Notes under the pieces: generated by a model
What the model was told of the DNA's origin: nothing
The model's database searches: none
The model's input: the letters and a program-made list of their open reading frames with translations, nothing else
Translations under genes and position numbers: made by a program
In this document: positions 1 to 8,928 of the stretch, piece by piece
How positions within the stretch are numbered: position 1 is the first letter of the stretch
How the letters are laid out: the number at the start of each line of letters is the position of its first letter
From: an uncultured Schlesneria sp.
Lineage (GTDB): Bacteria > Planctomycetota > Planctomycetia > Planctomycetales > Planctomycetaceae
Assembly (NCBI GenBank): GCA_903834925.1
Contig: CAILLA010000207.1
Span: 1 to 41,540, forward strand
Direction: 5' to 3'
DNA length: 41,540 nt

Positions 1-224
1 CAAGACAACACTCCAATCAACGGGACGATCGCTCGCGACGTGATTCGGCGAAGGGGGTTTCGGCGGTCCAAGCGATTCCGCTTATCGTGACGCGACTTCT
101 TGCTCGAATTGTGCCGGGGTTGCGGTCGTTTCGATGACCCATTACGCTTCGCCATCCTTGGCTCCCTCGGTGACGTGTTTTGTTCACACTCACAACATCG
201 CAGAGAGCCAGGGTTTCTAAAACA

Positions 225-1004
225 TCATTTCCGAGTCGCGCGTTCCCCTAAAGTGCAGTGTGTAATGACGGGCCAAATTAACTTATTCTTGAACCGCAAA
301 ACCTTATGTGCGTTATTAAACCACATTGGAACTTCTGCAAGGAAGTCCGCTTGTTTATTACTTAGCTGCCCGCTCATCCGATCCTGATCGTCGCAAAACT
401 CTTTGAAATGAGCCGGGAACATCGAGTTATCGAGGTTCTGATCAACCTCAGCACACAGCTTCCCGATCACCTTTTCCGGGGAATCGTACCCCAGAATTTG
501 TGCGGCAATTTGATTAACGTATGTATACTTTGACTTCGCCATATCGTCGACGGGATGTTGTGACTCTAAAAACCCGAAATGGCTTTCCCACGCGCTTTGA
601 GCGTGTGTGCCCAATTCGATCGCCGCCTGAAGCTGCTCTTGCGCCCACTCCAGTGAATCAGGCTCGTATGCAACGCATTGCGTCAGGGGCAGACCAAGCT
701 CCTTCGGTTTCGTGCTCTGATCAATGATATAGATTATTGACCGCCCCGCACCGCGGCGATAACCCGCAGCCATCAGCACGAGCGGATCGTATGGAGACAA
801 ACCCAAATCAACGATGACAAGCGAACTCGTGTAAACAGGCGAGACGACTGGGTCGAGGATTTTGAATGGACTACCAGCCGAATCTGCGGAAACCAGCTGA
901 TAATCGAGTGTTTGACAGACGGGAACAATCAGCTCATTAAGTATCTTCGTGTGCCGCGCCTGCGCATCGATACCACTGGGCTTGATTACAAACGCCGTTT
1001 TCAT
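225..1004 (-). CDS. NDT/TIR-like nucleotide-binding domain fused to a PAS domain
   Basis: This 259-residue protein has no signal peptide or membrane segment, so it is probably cytosolic. Residues 3-131 look like the nucleoside 2-deoxyribosyltransferase/TIR-like Rossmann family: an opening beta strand AFVIKPSG, then a second strand and loop SLVIVDLGLSPYDPLVLMAA (61-80) and a third strand SIIYIID. The place where active enzymes usually carry a Glu (the YELG-type motif) reads LMAAGY, so hydrolase activity is doubtful. Residues 155-245 resemble a PAS sensor, with TYVNQIAAQILGYDSPEKVIGK (161-182) as the typical N-terminal strand and helix. The start is chosen at 1004 because GAGG lies 6-7 bases upstream, whereas an upstream in-frame start has no such site. 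It is divergent from the exported protein at 1530. Domain calls are by eye. A sensory or defence-type NAD/nucleotide-binding role is only an inference. Confidence 0.72.
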   Translation of the reverse strand: MKTAFVIKPSGIDAQARHTKILNELIVPVCQTLDYQLVSADSAGSPFKILDPVVSPVYTSSLVIVDLGLSPYDPLVLMAAGYRRGAGRSIIYIIDQSTKPKELGLPLTQCVAYEPDSLEWAQEQLQAAIELGTHAQSAWESHFGFLESQHPVDDMAKSKYTYVNQIAAQILGYDSPEKVIGKLCAEVDQNLDNSMFPAHFKEFCDDQDRMSGQLSNKQADFLAEVPMWFNNAHKVLRFKNKLIWPVITHCTLGERATRK

Positions 1005-1529
1005 TTTTCGCCTCAGAATATTAACTAGATCGACATCCGCAGAAAGCCGCACCACTGCGATGTATTTTTAAGCTCACTGATGTTCAGTTTTATGATTCTA
1101 TAAATCACCAGAGATGAATTCAACTACGTTATTGAGACAGTCCGCAAAACTTGTCGAAAACGGCGAGTGACAAACTGTAGCATAGGCTTCAGCCAGTGCG
1201 CCTAAACATTTTACGAAAAAGGGGAGCCTTCTTCAGAACAATCGACATGCACCCCGAAATTACGAACCAAATGCTTTAATGCGGACGCAAGGAAATGATG
1301 CTTGTTTTGAAATCAGGGTCGAAAAATGGATCAGGCCGTTTGCCAGACTTTGAAGCGGAGCTTCGAAGAGGGCGTTCCCAAGCGGGAGCTTGGGAACGAT
1401 TAGTCGACGTGAGAGCTTGAGAACGAGTGAGTTGTGATCGATTTTGACTGATGTTGACGACTTTTTCAGGTTTGGGTACGGTCCCGCACTCTTCGTAACC
1501 TCACGTCTTCCTCTATCAAGCTGATTCTT
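1005..1529. other. Intergenic region between divergent genes
   Basis: No convincing gene is seen in this 525-base stretch between two divergently transcribed genes. It must hold both promoters, but I cannot place them with confidence. Its only clear structure is the palindromic repeat at 1352-1398. Confidence 0.6.
1352..1398 (-). repeat. Palindromic dispersed repeat, family A copy 1
   Basis: There are two hairpins in a row. One is GAAGC-GGA-GCTTC at 1352-1364. The other is CGTTCCCAAGC-GGGA-GCTTGGGAACG at 1373-1398, an 11-bp stem. The whole 47-nt block is the exact reverse complement of 33080-33126. Diverged relatives lie at 37067-37115 and 37195-37242. Confidence 0.93.
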
Positions 1530-2705
1530 ATGTCACCGCAACGAACAGCCCGCTTTCGCAGCGCGTGGTGGATCAGTTCGATCTTTGCCTGCCTGGGGCT
1601 GGCAACGATGGCGGTGCGCGGAGAGCAGGGGGCGAATCCTGATCCCGAAGATACGCGTGAGCGGCTGGTCATGCTGACCTCCGGACGAATCCTCTCGGGC
1701 CAAGTGAGTCGAAACGCGGGTGGATATCTCGTCGAACAACAAAACGGTCGGGTTCAAGTCTCGGCTGATGAAGTGAGATTTATTGTCAACGATCTTAAAG
1801 AAGCCTATCGCCAACAGCGCGACAGCGTCGTTCACCCGACCCCATCCACGCACGTGGCTCTGGCGAACTGGTGTATTTCTCACCGCCTGAATGACGAGGC
1901 TCGTGACGAACTGAGGAAGTGTCTGAAGTCTGATCCCGAAAATGAAGAAGCTCGTCGGTTATTACAGCGACTGACGGATACGATGCGGGCGGGACTGGCT
2001 CCCGTTGTAGCACCACCTGCCCCGCTCAAAACAGCAGACGGATTTTTACAACCGAATGTGGAATCACTTGGCGGATTATCGCGTGAATCGGCGACGATGT
2101 TCACATCTCGGATACAGCCAATCCTTTTGAATAAGTGCGGCAACGCTTCGTGTCATGGAACGACCTCATCAAACGGATTTCGTCTTTCCAATGCGAGAAA
2201 CCATGGCAATGGTTCGCGTCAAACTTCGGAACGCAATCTGGCAGAAACCATGCGATACATCGATTTCGACGATGTCAGCCAAAGCCAGCTACTGAGTCTT
2301 TCTAAAGGCTCGCACGGGGGTCGGGGAGCAATCTTCACTGGCTCGGCGGCGTCCGATCAATTCAAACTGTTGCGGTCATGGGCAGTAACGGTCGTACGTG
2401 AAAAACAAGCTGAAGCGAACGAACTGGAACAGATGCCTAACATCACCGGGAAGAAGAACGGAAAGTCAGCCAAACCACGAGTCACCCAAGCCTCGCTTGC
2501 AGATGACGACCAGGAGAGCACAACAAGCCAAGAGGATGTCGCCGAATTGCTTCCTGCGAGTGGCTCGACAATCGCCAAGCCAAGAAAAGTGAGCAAACCT
2601 CGCGAAATCTCGCCGGACCCCAGCGATACTGAAGCAACTCCCGCCTTACAGCCATTTGATCCGTTTGACCCGGAAGTTTTCAATCGGCGATCACGTCGAC
2701 CATAA
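1530..2705 (+). CDS. Exported protein with TPR-like region and CX4CH heme-like motif
   Basis: The protein has 391 residues. A basic and hydrophobic N-terminus (residues 1-31) looks like a signal peptide, so it is probably periplasmic or exported. Residues 45-95 form a small beta-rich module (RLVMLTSGRILSGQVS) common in planctomycete exported proteins. Residues 107-150 resemble one or two TPR-type helix pairs (EARDELRKCLKSDPENEEA). At 203-209 the sequence KCGNASCHG gives CX4CH, a non-canonical heme c-type attachment motif like those in planctomycete cytochrome-like proteins. The last 120 residues are charged, low in complexity and probably disordered. The ATG at 1530 has only a weak ribosome binding site. 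Function is unknown; electron transfer or heme binding is an inference from the motif. Confidence 0.75.
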   Translation: MSPQRTARFRSAWWISSIFACLGLATMAVRGEQGANPDPEDTRERLVMLTSGRILSGQVSRNAGGYLVEQQNGRVQVSADEVRFIVNDLKEAYRQQRDSVVHPTPSTHVALANWCISHRLNDEARDELRKCLKSDPENEEARRLLQRLTDTMRAGLAPVVAPPAPLKTADGFLQPNVESLGGLSRESATMFTSRIQPILLNKCGNASCHGTTSSNGFRLSNARNHGNGSRQTSERNLAETMRYIDFDDVSQSQLLSLSKGSHGGRGAIFTGSAASDQFKLLRSWAVTVVREKQAEANELEQMPNITGKKNGKSAKPRVTQASLADDDQESTTSQEDVAELLPASGSTIAKPRKVSKPREISPDPSDTEATPALQPFDPFDPEVFNRRSRRP

Positions 2706-2757
2706 CAATAGCCAATACGGTAAAAGGTTGACCTGAAACCAAGCCAGAGGAACGAAT

Positions 2758-2943
2758 ATGATACGCTTTCAATCACGACGTTCGGAGTTGTACTTCAGGA
2801 CCATTCGTTGGATGACGCTTTGCGTCGCCTTGATGTTGCTCGTCGGTTGCCAATCGATGATGAAGGGGAAATCCAAAGCGAAAGCCCCCTCCGCACAGGA
2901 CAAATTTTCGTGTGGAGAATCACACTTCGGCCGAGCTCCTTGA
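2758..2943 (+). CDS. Very small putative lipoprotein, possibly frameshifted
   Basis: This 61-residue ORF starts at an ATG preceded by AGAGG at good spacing. It encodes a basic N-terminus, a hydrophobic stretch and the lipobox LLVGC (Cys at residue 31), so it is probably a membrane-anchored lipoprotein. It lies 52 bases after the preceding gene and may be cotranscribed with it. The last residues (SCGESHFGRAP) look unlike a natural C-terminus. The +1 frame from 2900 reads TNFRVENHTSAELLDRLKC and stops at 2959, which looks more protein-like. A single-base indel near the A/T run at 2902-2908 may therefore have shifted the frame. No function can be assigned. Confidence 0.5.
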   Translation: MIRFQSRRSELYFRTIRWMTLCVALMLLVGCQSMMKGKSKAKAPSAQDKFSCGESHFGRAP

Positions 2944-3113
2944 CCGGCTGAAATGCTGATCTGCCCCGCATTCGAAGAATCTCATACTTTTTCACAGGGA
3001 TTCTGAAACAGTTCCATTGTCCGGTTGCGAGTCGACTTGAGCGGCGTTTACACTGTGTGCCTGTTTATCAACCTGAGTTCCACGACATCACAATCACCAT
3101 GAGGATCGCAGCC

Positions 3114-4607
3114 ATGACGAATTTCTCGCGCCGTGAGTTTCTTGAAAAATCGATGTTCGCGACGGCGGCTCTGAGCCTGGCAAGTTCAACCCAAGCGTTC
3201 GCTGCCGATGACGAAACTTCGACAAAAGGTGACAAGCTGCGTGTCGCCGTCGTGGGCGTAAAAGGACGTGGTGGTTCACACATTGCCGGCTTTGGCGAAC
3301 GCGATGATTGCGAGATCGCTGCGTTGGTCGACGTCGATGAGACGATGATCAACAATCGTGCTGATGAAATCGAAAAGAAGACAGGAAAGCGGCCAACGCT
3401 CTACACCGACATGCGAAAGTGCTTTGAAGACAAAAGCATTGATATCGTCAGCGTTGCGACCCCCAATCACTGGCATTCACTGGCAGCGATCTGGGCGATC
3501 CAGGCGGGCAAGGACGTCTATGTTGAAAAGCCAGTCAGCCATAACGTGAGCGAAGGCCGCCGCGTTGTGGAAGCGGCTCGAAAGTATAAACGGATCGTCC
3601 AGACGGGGACGCAAAGTCGATCCAACCCTGGAATGCGAGAAGCAATTGCCTTTATCCACGGCGGTGGTATCGGCGAAATCAAATTGGCCAGGGGGCTGTG
3701 CTACAAGCCGCGCGGCTCGATCGGGCCGAAGGGAAATTACGATGTTCCTGCCAGCGTGAACTACGACATCTGGTCCGGCCCGGCCGAGATCAAACCGCTC
3801 AGCCGCAAGTCGTTGCACTACGATTGGCACTGGATGTGGGATTACGGCAACGGCGATCTGGGGAACCAGGGAATTCATCAGATGGACATCGCTCGCTGGG
3901 GCCTGGGTGAAACGACGATTGGTGATTCGGTCCAAAGCTACGGAGGCCGGTTCGGTTACGAAGACGCGGGCGAGACAGCAAACACACAAGTTTCCATTCA
4001 TGGCTTTCCTGACGGAAAACAACTGGTGTTTGAAGTCCGTGGACTGAAAACGGGAAAGTACGGATATGAATATGAAGAGGACGGAACGAAGAAAACCGTC
4101 GACGCAGGCGTAGGCGTAGTCTTCTACGGTTCTAAGGGGATTATGGTTGTCCCGAGTTACAGTGGGGGTGTTGTCCTGGATCTGGCTGGTAAACCAACCG
4201 GTGTCAAATTTGAAGGGGGTGGCGACAAGCATCACTATGCCAACTTCGTTAAAGCGGTTCGAAGTCGCAAGCAGGAAGACCTGAATGCGGACATCCTGGA
4301 AGGTCACCTGTCGAGTGCTCTATGCCACGTTGGGAATATTTCGTACCGACTCGGCACTCCGGTTTCGGTGAAAGAGCTTGCGGCAACTTTTGCCGGTGAC
4401 GCTGAAAAGCTGGAGACGCTGGATCGATTTCAGCAGCACCTTCGTGAAAATCAGGTCGACATGGAAACCACCAAGATCACGGCTGGACCAAAGTTAACCT
4501 TGACCGATAAGGAAGAGTTTAAGGGTTCACGAGCGGAAGATGCGAACAAAATGCTGACGCGCGAGTACCGGGCTCCCTATATTGTGCCCAAAACCGAAGA
4601 TCTTTGA
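3114..4607 (+). CDS. Gfo/Idh/MocA family oxidoreductase with Tat signal
   Basis: This 497-residue protein belongs to the Gfo/Idh/MocA NAD(P)-dependent oxidoreductase family. Members act on sugars, inositols and related polyols. It starts with a Tat-type signal (SRREFLEKS, residues 5-13, then a hydrophobic stretch ending near AFA), so export through the Tat pathway in folded form is likely. The Rossmann strand and glycine turn read VAVVGVKGRGG, followed by the acidic strand end ALVDVDE. The family motif EKPVS carries the conserved Lys. The start at 3114 is preferred because GAGG lies about nine bases upstream and gives a proper Tat N-terminus; the upstream in-frame starts do not. Such exported paralogues are abundant in planctomycetes. 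The substrate cannot be told from sequence alone. Confidence 0.92.
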   Translation: MTNFSRREFLEKSMFATAALSLASSTQAFAADDETSTKGDKLRVAVVGVKGRGGSHIAGFGERDDCEIAALVDVDETMINNRADEIEKKTGKRPTLYTDMRKCFEDKSIDIVSVATPNHWHSLAAIWAIQAGKDVYVEKPVSHNVSEGRRVVEAARKYKRIVQTGTQSRSNPGMREAIAFIHGGGIGEIKLARGLCYKPRGSIGPKGNYDVPASVNYDIWSGPAEIKPLSRKSLHYDWHWMWDYGNGDLGNQGIHQMDIARWGLGETTIGDSVQSYGGRFGYEDAGETANTQVSIHGFPDGKQLVFEVRGLKTGKYGYEYEEDGTKKTVDAGVGVVFYGSKGIMVVPSYSGGVVLDLAGKPTGVKFEGGGDKHHYANFVKAVRSRKQEDLNADILEGHLSSALCHVGNISYRLGTPVSVKELAATFAGDAEKLETLDRFQQHLRENQVDMETTKITAGPKLTLTDKEEFKGSRAEDANKMLTREYRAPYIVPKTEDL

Positions 4608-4729
4608 TGATCGAGTTAACGGGTTTTGTCGAAGAAACTGAATTGGGAGGCCGCGCGAATATGATGCCAGGCAGGAAGCCGGCATCCGCGTTCCCTCGTT
4701 TGCCGTTCGAGTAAGGATGCTCAAAAATC

Positions 4730-5941
4730 TTGAACGAAACTTCCACTGCCGCTGCAGAACCTGTGAGGATTTTGAAACGCCTTGAAGAATTGGCGTTTCA
4801 ACACGGACAAGCGTACGACAGCTACCTGTCAACGGAAGGGAATCTCAAACAGTTTTGGTCGAGTGACCGAAGCAGCGTCGTCGCGTATGCGAAGGCCGGT
4901 CGGTTCGTACATGTGCAGGGTGGGTTGCTAGGTCCGATCGAGCGACGTTCACTCCTTTTACGTGAGTTTGCCGAATTCGTTCAGAAGAACCGCCTTGTTG
5001 CCACGTTCTATAATATTGGCGAGGCGGATTTACCTCTCTTTCGACGACAAGGATTTCAAGTCACCAAGTGGGGGGAAGAACCATTAATCGACCTCCCCCA
5101 AATCACTTGGGCAGGGCACGATTATGAATGGGTCCGGCGACAGGCAAACTACTGTCGTCGACAAAAGGCAGTCGTCACCGAATGCCGTCGCGAGGACTAC
5201 TCGGACGAGGATTGGTCGGAACTGATGGACGAGATCCGTTCCGTCACGACCGAGTGCCTCTCGACCAAACCGCAACAGGGGGATGTCAAATTCTTCAACG
5301 GGAGCGTTGAACCACCAAGCTGGGATCGCCGTCGACTGTTTGTCGCCAGATCCGATAGTGGCGCCGGACGAATTGAGGGCTTTTTGATCTGTCTGCCATT
5401 CGATGGCGGACACCAATATGCGATCGACACATACCGTCATCGACTGGATGCTCCTCGTGGCATCGTGCCGTTTATGATCCATCAGGCGGTCGAGCATCTG
5501 AAATGTGAAGGGATTCGTTCGATCTCGCTTTGCCTTTGTCCGGCAGTTCGCTACGAACAGTTACCCAGAGACAGCTGGATCATTCGCCGTTGTCTGCAGT
5601 TCGGCTTCAATTACGCTTCGGCCTTTTTTGACATGCCCGGCGAGTACCATTTCAAGAGTCGTTTTCGACCTCGCTTTGTCCGCCGCTTTATCTGCCACTA
5701 TCCGAATGCCTCAGCAGCATCAATGTGGTCGACCGTACGACTTTCGGGGGCACTCAAACTGGATTTGCAAAAACTGGCTCACACCATCTGGCGGCGGTTC
5801 ATCCAACCATCAACACGAAGGAATCTTGCCATGCCCGTCGAGCAGGTTCCGACCAAGCCGAAGAGAGAGGTTATCACCGCTCAAATTTCCGAAGAACTGG
5901 AAATGGCAGTCGCCGTTCCGTTGCAAGGATGTGCTCAGTAA
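4730..5941 (+). CDS. DUF2156 (MprF C-terminal-like) GNAT-fold protein
   Basis: This 403-residue protein resembles the DUF2156 domain, the GNAT-fold catalytic part of lysyl-phosphatidylglycerol synthases such as MprF. Supporting segments are an N-terminal region with GNLKQFWSSD and VVAYAKAGRFVHVQGGLLGP, a middle region LPLFRRQGFQVTKWGEE, and DTYRHRLDAPRGIVPFMIHQ, where MprF-type proteins have the run leading into the second GNAT half. It lacks the flippase membrane domain, so it would be a soluble enzyme. The annotated start is TTG at 4730, with AAGGA about 12 bases upstream; the nearby ATG at 4717 is out of frame. A role in aminoacyl transfer to lipid or peptide is an inference from the family. 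The last 60 residues fall outside the domain. Confidence 0.75.
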   Translation: MNETSTAAAEPVRILKRLEELAFQHGQAYDSYLSTEGNLKQFWSSDRSSVVAYAKAGRFVHVQGGLLGPIERRSLLLREFAEFVQKNRLVATFYNIGEADLPLFRRQGFQVTKWGEEPLIDLPQITWAGHDYEWVRRQANYCRRQKAVVTECRREDYSDEDWSELMDEIRSVTTECLSTKPQQGDVKFFNGSVEPPSWDRRRLFVARSDSGAGRIEGFLICLPFDGGHQYAIDTYRHRLDAPRGIVPFMIHQAVEHLKCEGIRSISLCLCPAVRYEQLPRDSWIIRRCLQFGFNYASAFFDMPGEYHFKSRFRPRFVRRFICHYPNASAASMWSTVRLSGALKLDLQKLAHTIWRRFIQPSTRRNLAMPVEQVPTKPKREVITAQISEELEMAVAVPLQGCAQ

Positions 5942-5975
5942 AATAACGTCACGAAGGATTTGACAATGTGCTATT

Positions 5976-5995
5976 GGCGGCAGTTTTGAGCCGCC
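5976..5995 (+). terminator. Possible terminator hairpin after the DUF2156 gene
   Basis: GGCGGC and GCCGCC form a perfect 6-bp stem around an 8-base loop, 35 bases after the stop codon. No T-run follows, so intrinsic termination is uncertain. Downstream, at 6051-6060 and 6074-6083, the ten bases CCAGTGGCAC occur twice; this resembles the end of repeat family B. Confidence 0.4.
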
Positions 5996-6185
5996 AGTGT
6001 CCTCGACCAACGTACGGGATTTGACGAGAACTGGCGAGCGAAGACGCACGCCAGTGGCACACAATGGTGCAGCCCAGTGGCACGCGCCGAACAAAAGTCG
6101 CTGGGATTGCGATCTTCAGGGCGGTACATTCTGTCGCATTCGATTTTCAACTGCGAACAGAAACCCTTCCGGAGCGTTCTCACCC

Positions 6186-7652
6186 GTGAATGCCAATACT
6201 TCGCCTGGCGCTTCGACTGATCAACAGAATCCCGGTTGCCTTCCCGCGTGGGATCGAGCCGATTTGCCTGAACCTCTGCCGTTCGGGCTGATTAACCTCT
6301 TTAAAACAATCGGCCCTGGCGCGATATTACTCGCCGCCGCGATTGGGGGAGGGGAGTGGATTGCCGGACCACTCGCGACGAAAGAGTTTGGTCGTGGCAT
6401 CCTATGGATTGCGACCGTCGCTGTCGTGCTGCAAACGATCTTTAATCTGGAAGCGATCCGTTACACGTTATACACGGGCGAGCCGATCGTTACCGGTTTT
6501 ATGCGACTGAAACCGGGCAAGCTGTTCTGGGCCTGGTTTTATATTTTGATTGGTGTCGCTCAACTGGCAACACCGGCATTGGCAGCCGCGTGTGGCGCAG
6601 TACTATTTGCCGAATTTTTCGGGCGTCTGCCAAACGGGGAATCGGACGTCGCGATCCAGCACTGGATCGCCACCGGCATCATCCTGTTTACTGTCGCTTT
6701 GCTGATGTCAGGCAAATCGATCGAACGAGTGCTCGAACGGTTGTCGTGGGCCATGATCGTGTTCATCTTTGGCTTTCTAATAACTGTAAACATCCTGTTT
6801 GTCCCGTTTAACGACTGGCAAAAGACAGTCGAGGGATTCATCGGTTTGCAGCCAACGCATGGTCATCTTGAATTGGTGTTGTTGGCAACGTTTGCTGCAA
6901 CAGCAGGCTCAGGAGGATTAGGGAATCTGGCGATTTCGAATTGGTTTCGCGATAAAGGATTTGGCATGGGCGCCTTGTCCGGTGCTATTGGAAACGCATT
7001 GACCGGGGACCACACACCGGTTAAGCCAATTGGGACAACCTTTCCAATTACGCCTGAAAACATGCGTCGCTGGCACGTCTGGTGGCGTTACACGGTGCTT
7101 GACCAAGTGGCGCTGTGGGCGTTTGGATGCATCCTAGGAATGTTTCTGAATGTTAATCTCGCTGCGGCGTTGATCCCGGCTGAAGTTGAACTGAAAGGGA
7201 TGGCAGCGGGGACGTATCAGGCCCAATTCATGGCCGAACGTCTTTGGTCCGGCTTCTGGCACCTGGCACTTTTGAATGGATTCTGGATCTTGTTCTCAAC
7301 GCACCTGGGAAATACCGACGTCCTCGTGAGAATGGTTTCGGATATCAGCTGGGTCGCCTTTCCTCGCATCCGCAAATGGCCGGAAAGCCGGCTCTATGCA
7401 ACGCTCTTAATGATCCTGACAACCTGGGCCGTGTTTGCCGTCCGATTCGGTACAGTGATTCAACTGTTTGAAGTCCTTGGTGTGATTGCCTGCCCGATCA
7501 TGGCCATCGCATCACTGCAGATATTACGGGTAAACACGCAGTTTCTGCCAAAGGAGTTACGCCCCGCTCTCTGGCGACGAATCGGCCTGGTTACATGTTC
7601 AATCGTCTACGGTGGGCTAACGATTGCACTGATCGTCAAGCTACTTCGTTGA
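6186..7652 (+). CDS. Divergent Nramp family divalent metal transporter
   Basis: This 488-residue polytopic membrane protein has about eleven hydrophobic segments. The first, TIGPGAILLAAAIGGGEWI, corresponds to transmembrane helix 1 of the Nramp family, whose members couple proton and divalent metal transport (Mn, Fe and others). The canonical DPGN metal-binding motif is replaced by GPGA. The region of helix 6 reads AGSGGLGN rather than carrying MPH, so this is a divergent clade and metal specificity is uncertain. The GTG at 6186 is chosen because GGAG lies about 11 bases upstream and the preceding in-frame residues are not membrane-like. A longer form beginning at 5997 is possible but unlikely. 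It stands alone, with no metal-responsive regulator next to it. Confidence 0.85.
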   Translation: MNANTSPGASTDQQNPGCLPAWDRADLPEPLPFGLINLFKTIGPGAILLAAAIGGGEWIAGPLATKEFGRGILWIATVAVVLQTIFNLEAIRYTLYTGEPIVTGFMRLKPGKLFWAWFYILIGVAQLATPALAAACGAVLFAEFFGRLPNGESDVAIQHWIATGIILFTVALLMSGKSIERVLERLSWAMIVFIFGFLITVNILFVPFNDWQKTVEGFIGLQPTHGHLELVLLATFAATAGSGGLGNLAISNWFRDKGFGMGALSGAIGNALTGDHTPVKPIGTTFPITPENMRRWHVWWRYTVLDQVALWAFGCILGMFLNVNLAAALIPAEVELKGMAAGTYQAQFMAERLWSGFWHLALLNGFWILFSTHLGNTDVLVRMVSDISWVAFPRIRKWPESRLYATLLMILTTWAVFAVRFGTVIQLFEVLGVIACPIMAIASLQILRVNTQFLPKELRPALWRRIGLVTCSIVYGGLTIALIVKLLR

Positions 7653-7697
7653 CGTGAATACCGCCATGAGAGCCAACGCCGCGAACGATTTGTCCTT

Positions 7698-7850
7698 GAG
7701 AAAACATGGGCTCCACTGAAAATCGTGCTACTGTTTGACGGTCTTCTGTCAAACAGTAGCGAGCTGCAAAACGAACGCTAATGTCAAGCCACTGCTACTC
7801 CGAAGAATACGAAGCAGTGGCACACGAAAAAGAAGCCAGAAGAAAAACCC
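7698..7850. repeat. Dispersed repeat, family B copy 1 (MITE-like, decayed ends)
   Basis: This block of about 150 bases matches 39500-39650 at most positions. It holds two hairpins. In the first (7729-7758) TACTGTTTGAC pairs with GTCAAACAGTA. The second runs from CACTGCT at about 7790 to AGCAGTG at 7813-7819. Relative to the other copy, several stem differences are matched on both arms (for example T-A here, C-G there). The terminal inverted repeats seen in the other copy are degraded here. Confidence 0.85.
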
Positions 7851-7881
7851 TTCCCTTCGTTGCAGTAAAGGGCTACCACCA

Positions 7882-8928
7882 TTAGTGCTCGCGGTTGATC
7901 AAATCGACCATTTCGCGTAACCGAGCGGCGTCCCGACGGTTGAAATGCAACGCGATTCGCGGCAGGTCACGCGTCTCTTCATCCTCTAATTCGAAGGGAT
8001 GTGTTTCCGTCCGTTCGATCGTACCGCTGGTGAGAATATCGGAGAAGTCCGAGTTGAGTTTCGCAAGTAAGTCATCACTGACGGGTCGACGAAGCCTAAG
8101 GACCAGTGTGTCTTTGATATAGCGCATGCTGTCATAGTTACTATAGAAATCCATGACTTCATTGACCGCGACATCAACATTATCAGTCATCCGAACCAAC
8201 GACAAATCTTGAGGACTGATCAGCTTTCGCCCGAGCAATTCTTTGCGGATGAATTCGACCCAGTTCGACCAATACGTTCCGCCGGGATGATCAACACAAA
8301 CGATTGGCATCAGGTCACGCTTGCCGGTCTGAACGAGCGTCAGAACTTCGAATAGTTCGTCCTGCGTCCCGAACCCACCAGGGAACAGGACCACGGCATG
8401 AACTTCTTTTACGAACATGAGTTTTCGCGTAAAGAAGTAACGGAAGGTCACAAGCTTGGAGTCGTTATTGATCACAGGGTTCGCTTCTTGTTCAAACGGG
8501 AGCATGATGTTGACCCCCATTGACATGGCTGCGCCGGCCCCAAGATGGGCACCTTCCATAATGCCACCGCCCGCACCTGTGACGACCATCCAGCCACGCT
8601 CGGCCATCTTCCGTCCGAATTCGACGGATGCTTTAAAATCAGGATGATCGGGCGGCGTGCGAGCCGATCCAAAAACCGTCACCTTCTTGATGTGGCGAAA
8701 CGGAGTGAAGACCCGGAAAGCATAACGGAGCTCTTTCAAGGCTCGACTGAGGATCTTGAGATCACCACGAGATGCTTGATCGCGGTTAAGCTTGTCCGCA
8801 GTTTCTTTGATTTCGGCAATTAACATCGCCCGAGCATCTTCTTCGTACTTCGCCGATAAAGACGGAGTCAAGGAATCTGGGACAACTGGAGTTGTAGAAT
8901 CTGGGTTCATAAAGTTATTAACCATCAA
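7882..8928 (-). CDS. LOG-family (TIGR00730-type) Rossmann protein
   Basis: This 348-residue protein carries the LOG/lysine-decarboxylase-like fold: FGSAR at 86-90, [14 protein letters not shown] at 118-131 and the nucleotide-binding motif PGGFGTQDE at 183-191. The best-known members are phosphoribohydrolases that release cytokinin-type bases from nucleoside monophosphates. Many bacterial members cleave AMP or related nucleotides. It is longer than the usual 180-250 residues, with extra N-terminal (1-80) and C-terminal (260-348) regions. The latter are conserved in a longer class within this superfamily. Its ATG overlaps the end of the upstream STAS gene by 11 bases, which implies cotranscription and translational coupling. 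A second ATG six codons in is an alternative start. Substrate is not deducible. Confidence 0.88.
   Translation of the reverse strand: MMVNNFMNPDSTTPVVPDSLTPSLSAKYEEDARAMLIAEIKETADKLNRDQASRGDLKILSRALKELRYAFRVFTPFRHIKKVTVFGSARTPPDHPDFKASVEFGRKMAERGWMVVTGAGGGIMEGAHLGAGAAMSMGVNIMLPFEQEANPVINNDSKLVTFRYFFTRKLMFVKEVHAVVLFPGGFGTQDELFEVLTLVQTGKRDLMPIVCVDHPGGTYWSNWVEFIRKELLGRKLISPQDLSLVRMTDNVDVAVNEVMDFYSNYDSMRYIKDTLVLRLRRPVSDDLLAKLNSDFSDILTSGTIERTETHPFELEDEETRDLPRIALHFNRRDAARLREMVDLINREH

Noticed and set aside
1352-1398. CRISPR array or integration-site interpretation of the palindromic repeats
   Set aside because: The copies are scattered singly across the window with no regular spacers or cas genes.
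3477-4307. 276-codon open frame on the minus strand inside the oxidoreductase gene
   Set aside because: It is fully antisense to a clear Gfo/Idh/MocA gene, has no recognisable domain and no ribosome binding site.
5997-6185. N-terminal extension of the Nramp protein
   Set aside because: The extension is polar, contains a repeat-like CCAGTGGCAC pair and is not homologous to Nramp N-termini; the GTG at 6186 has a better ribosome binding site.
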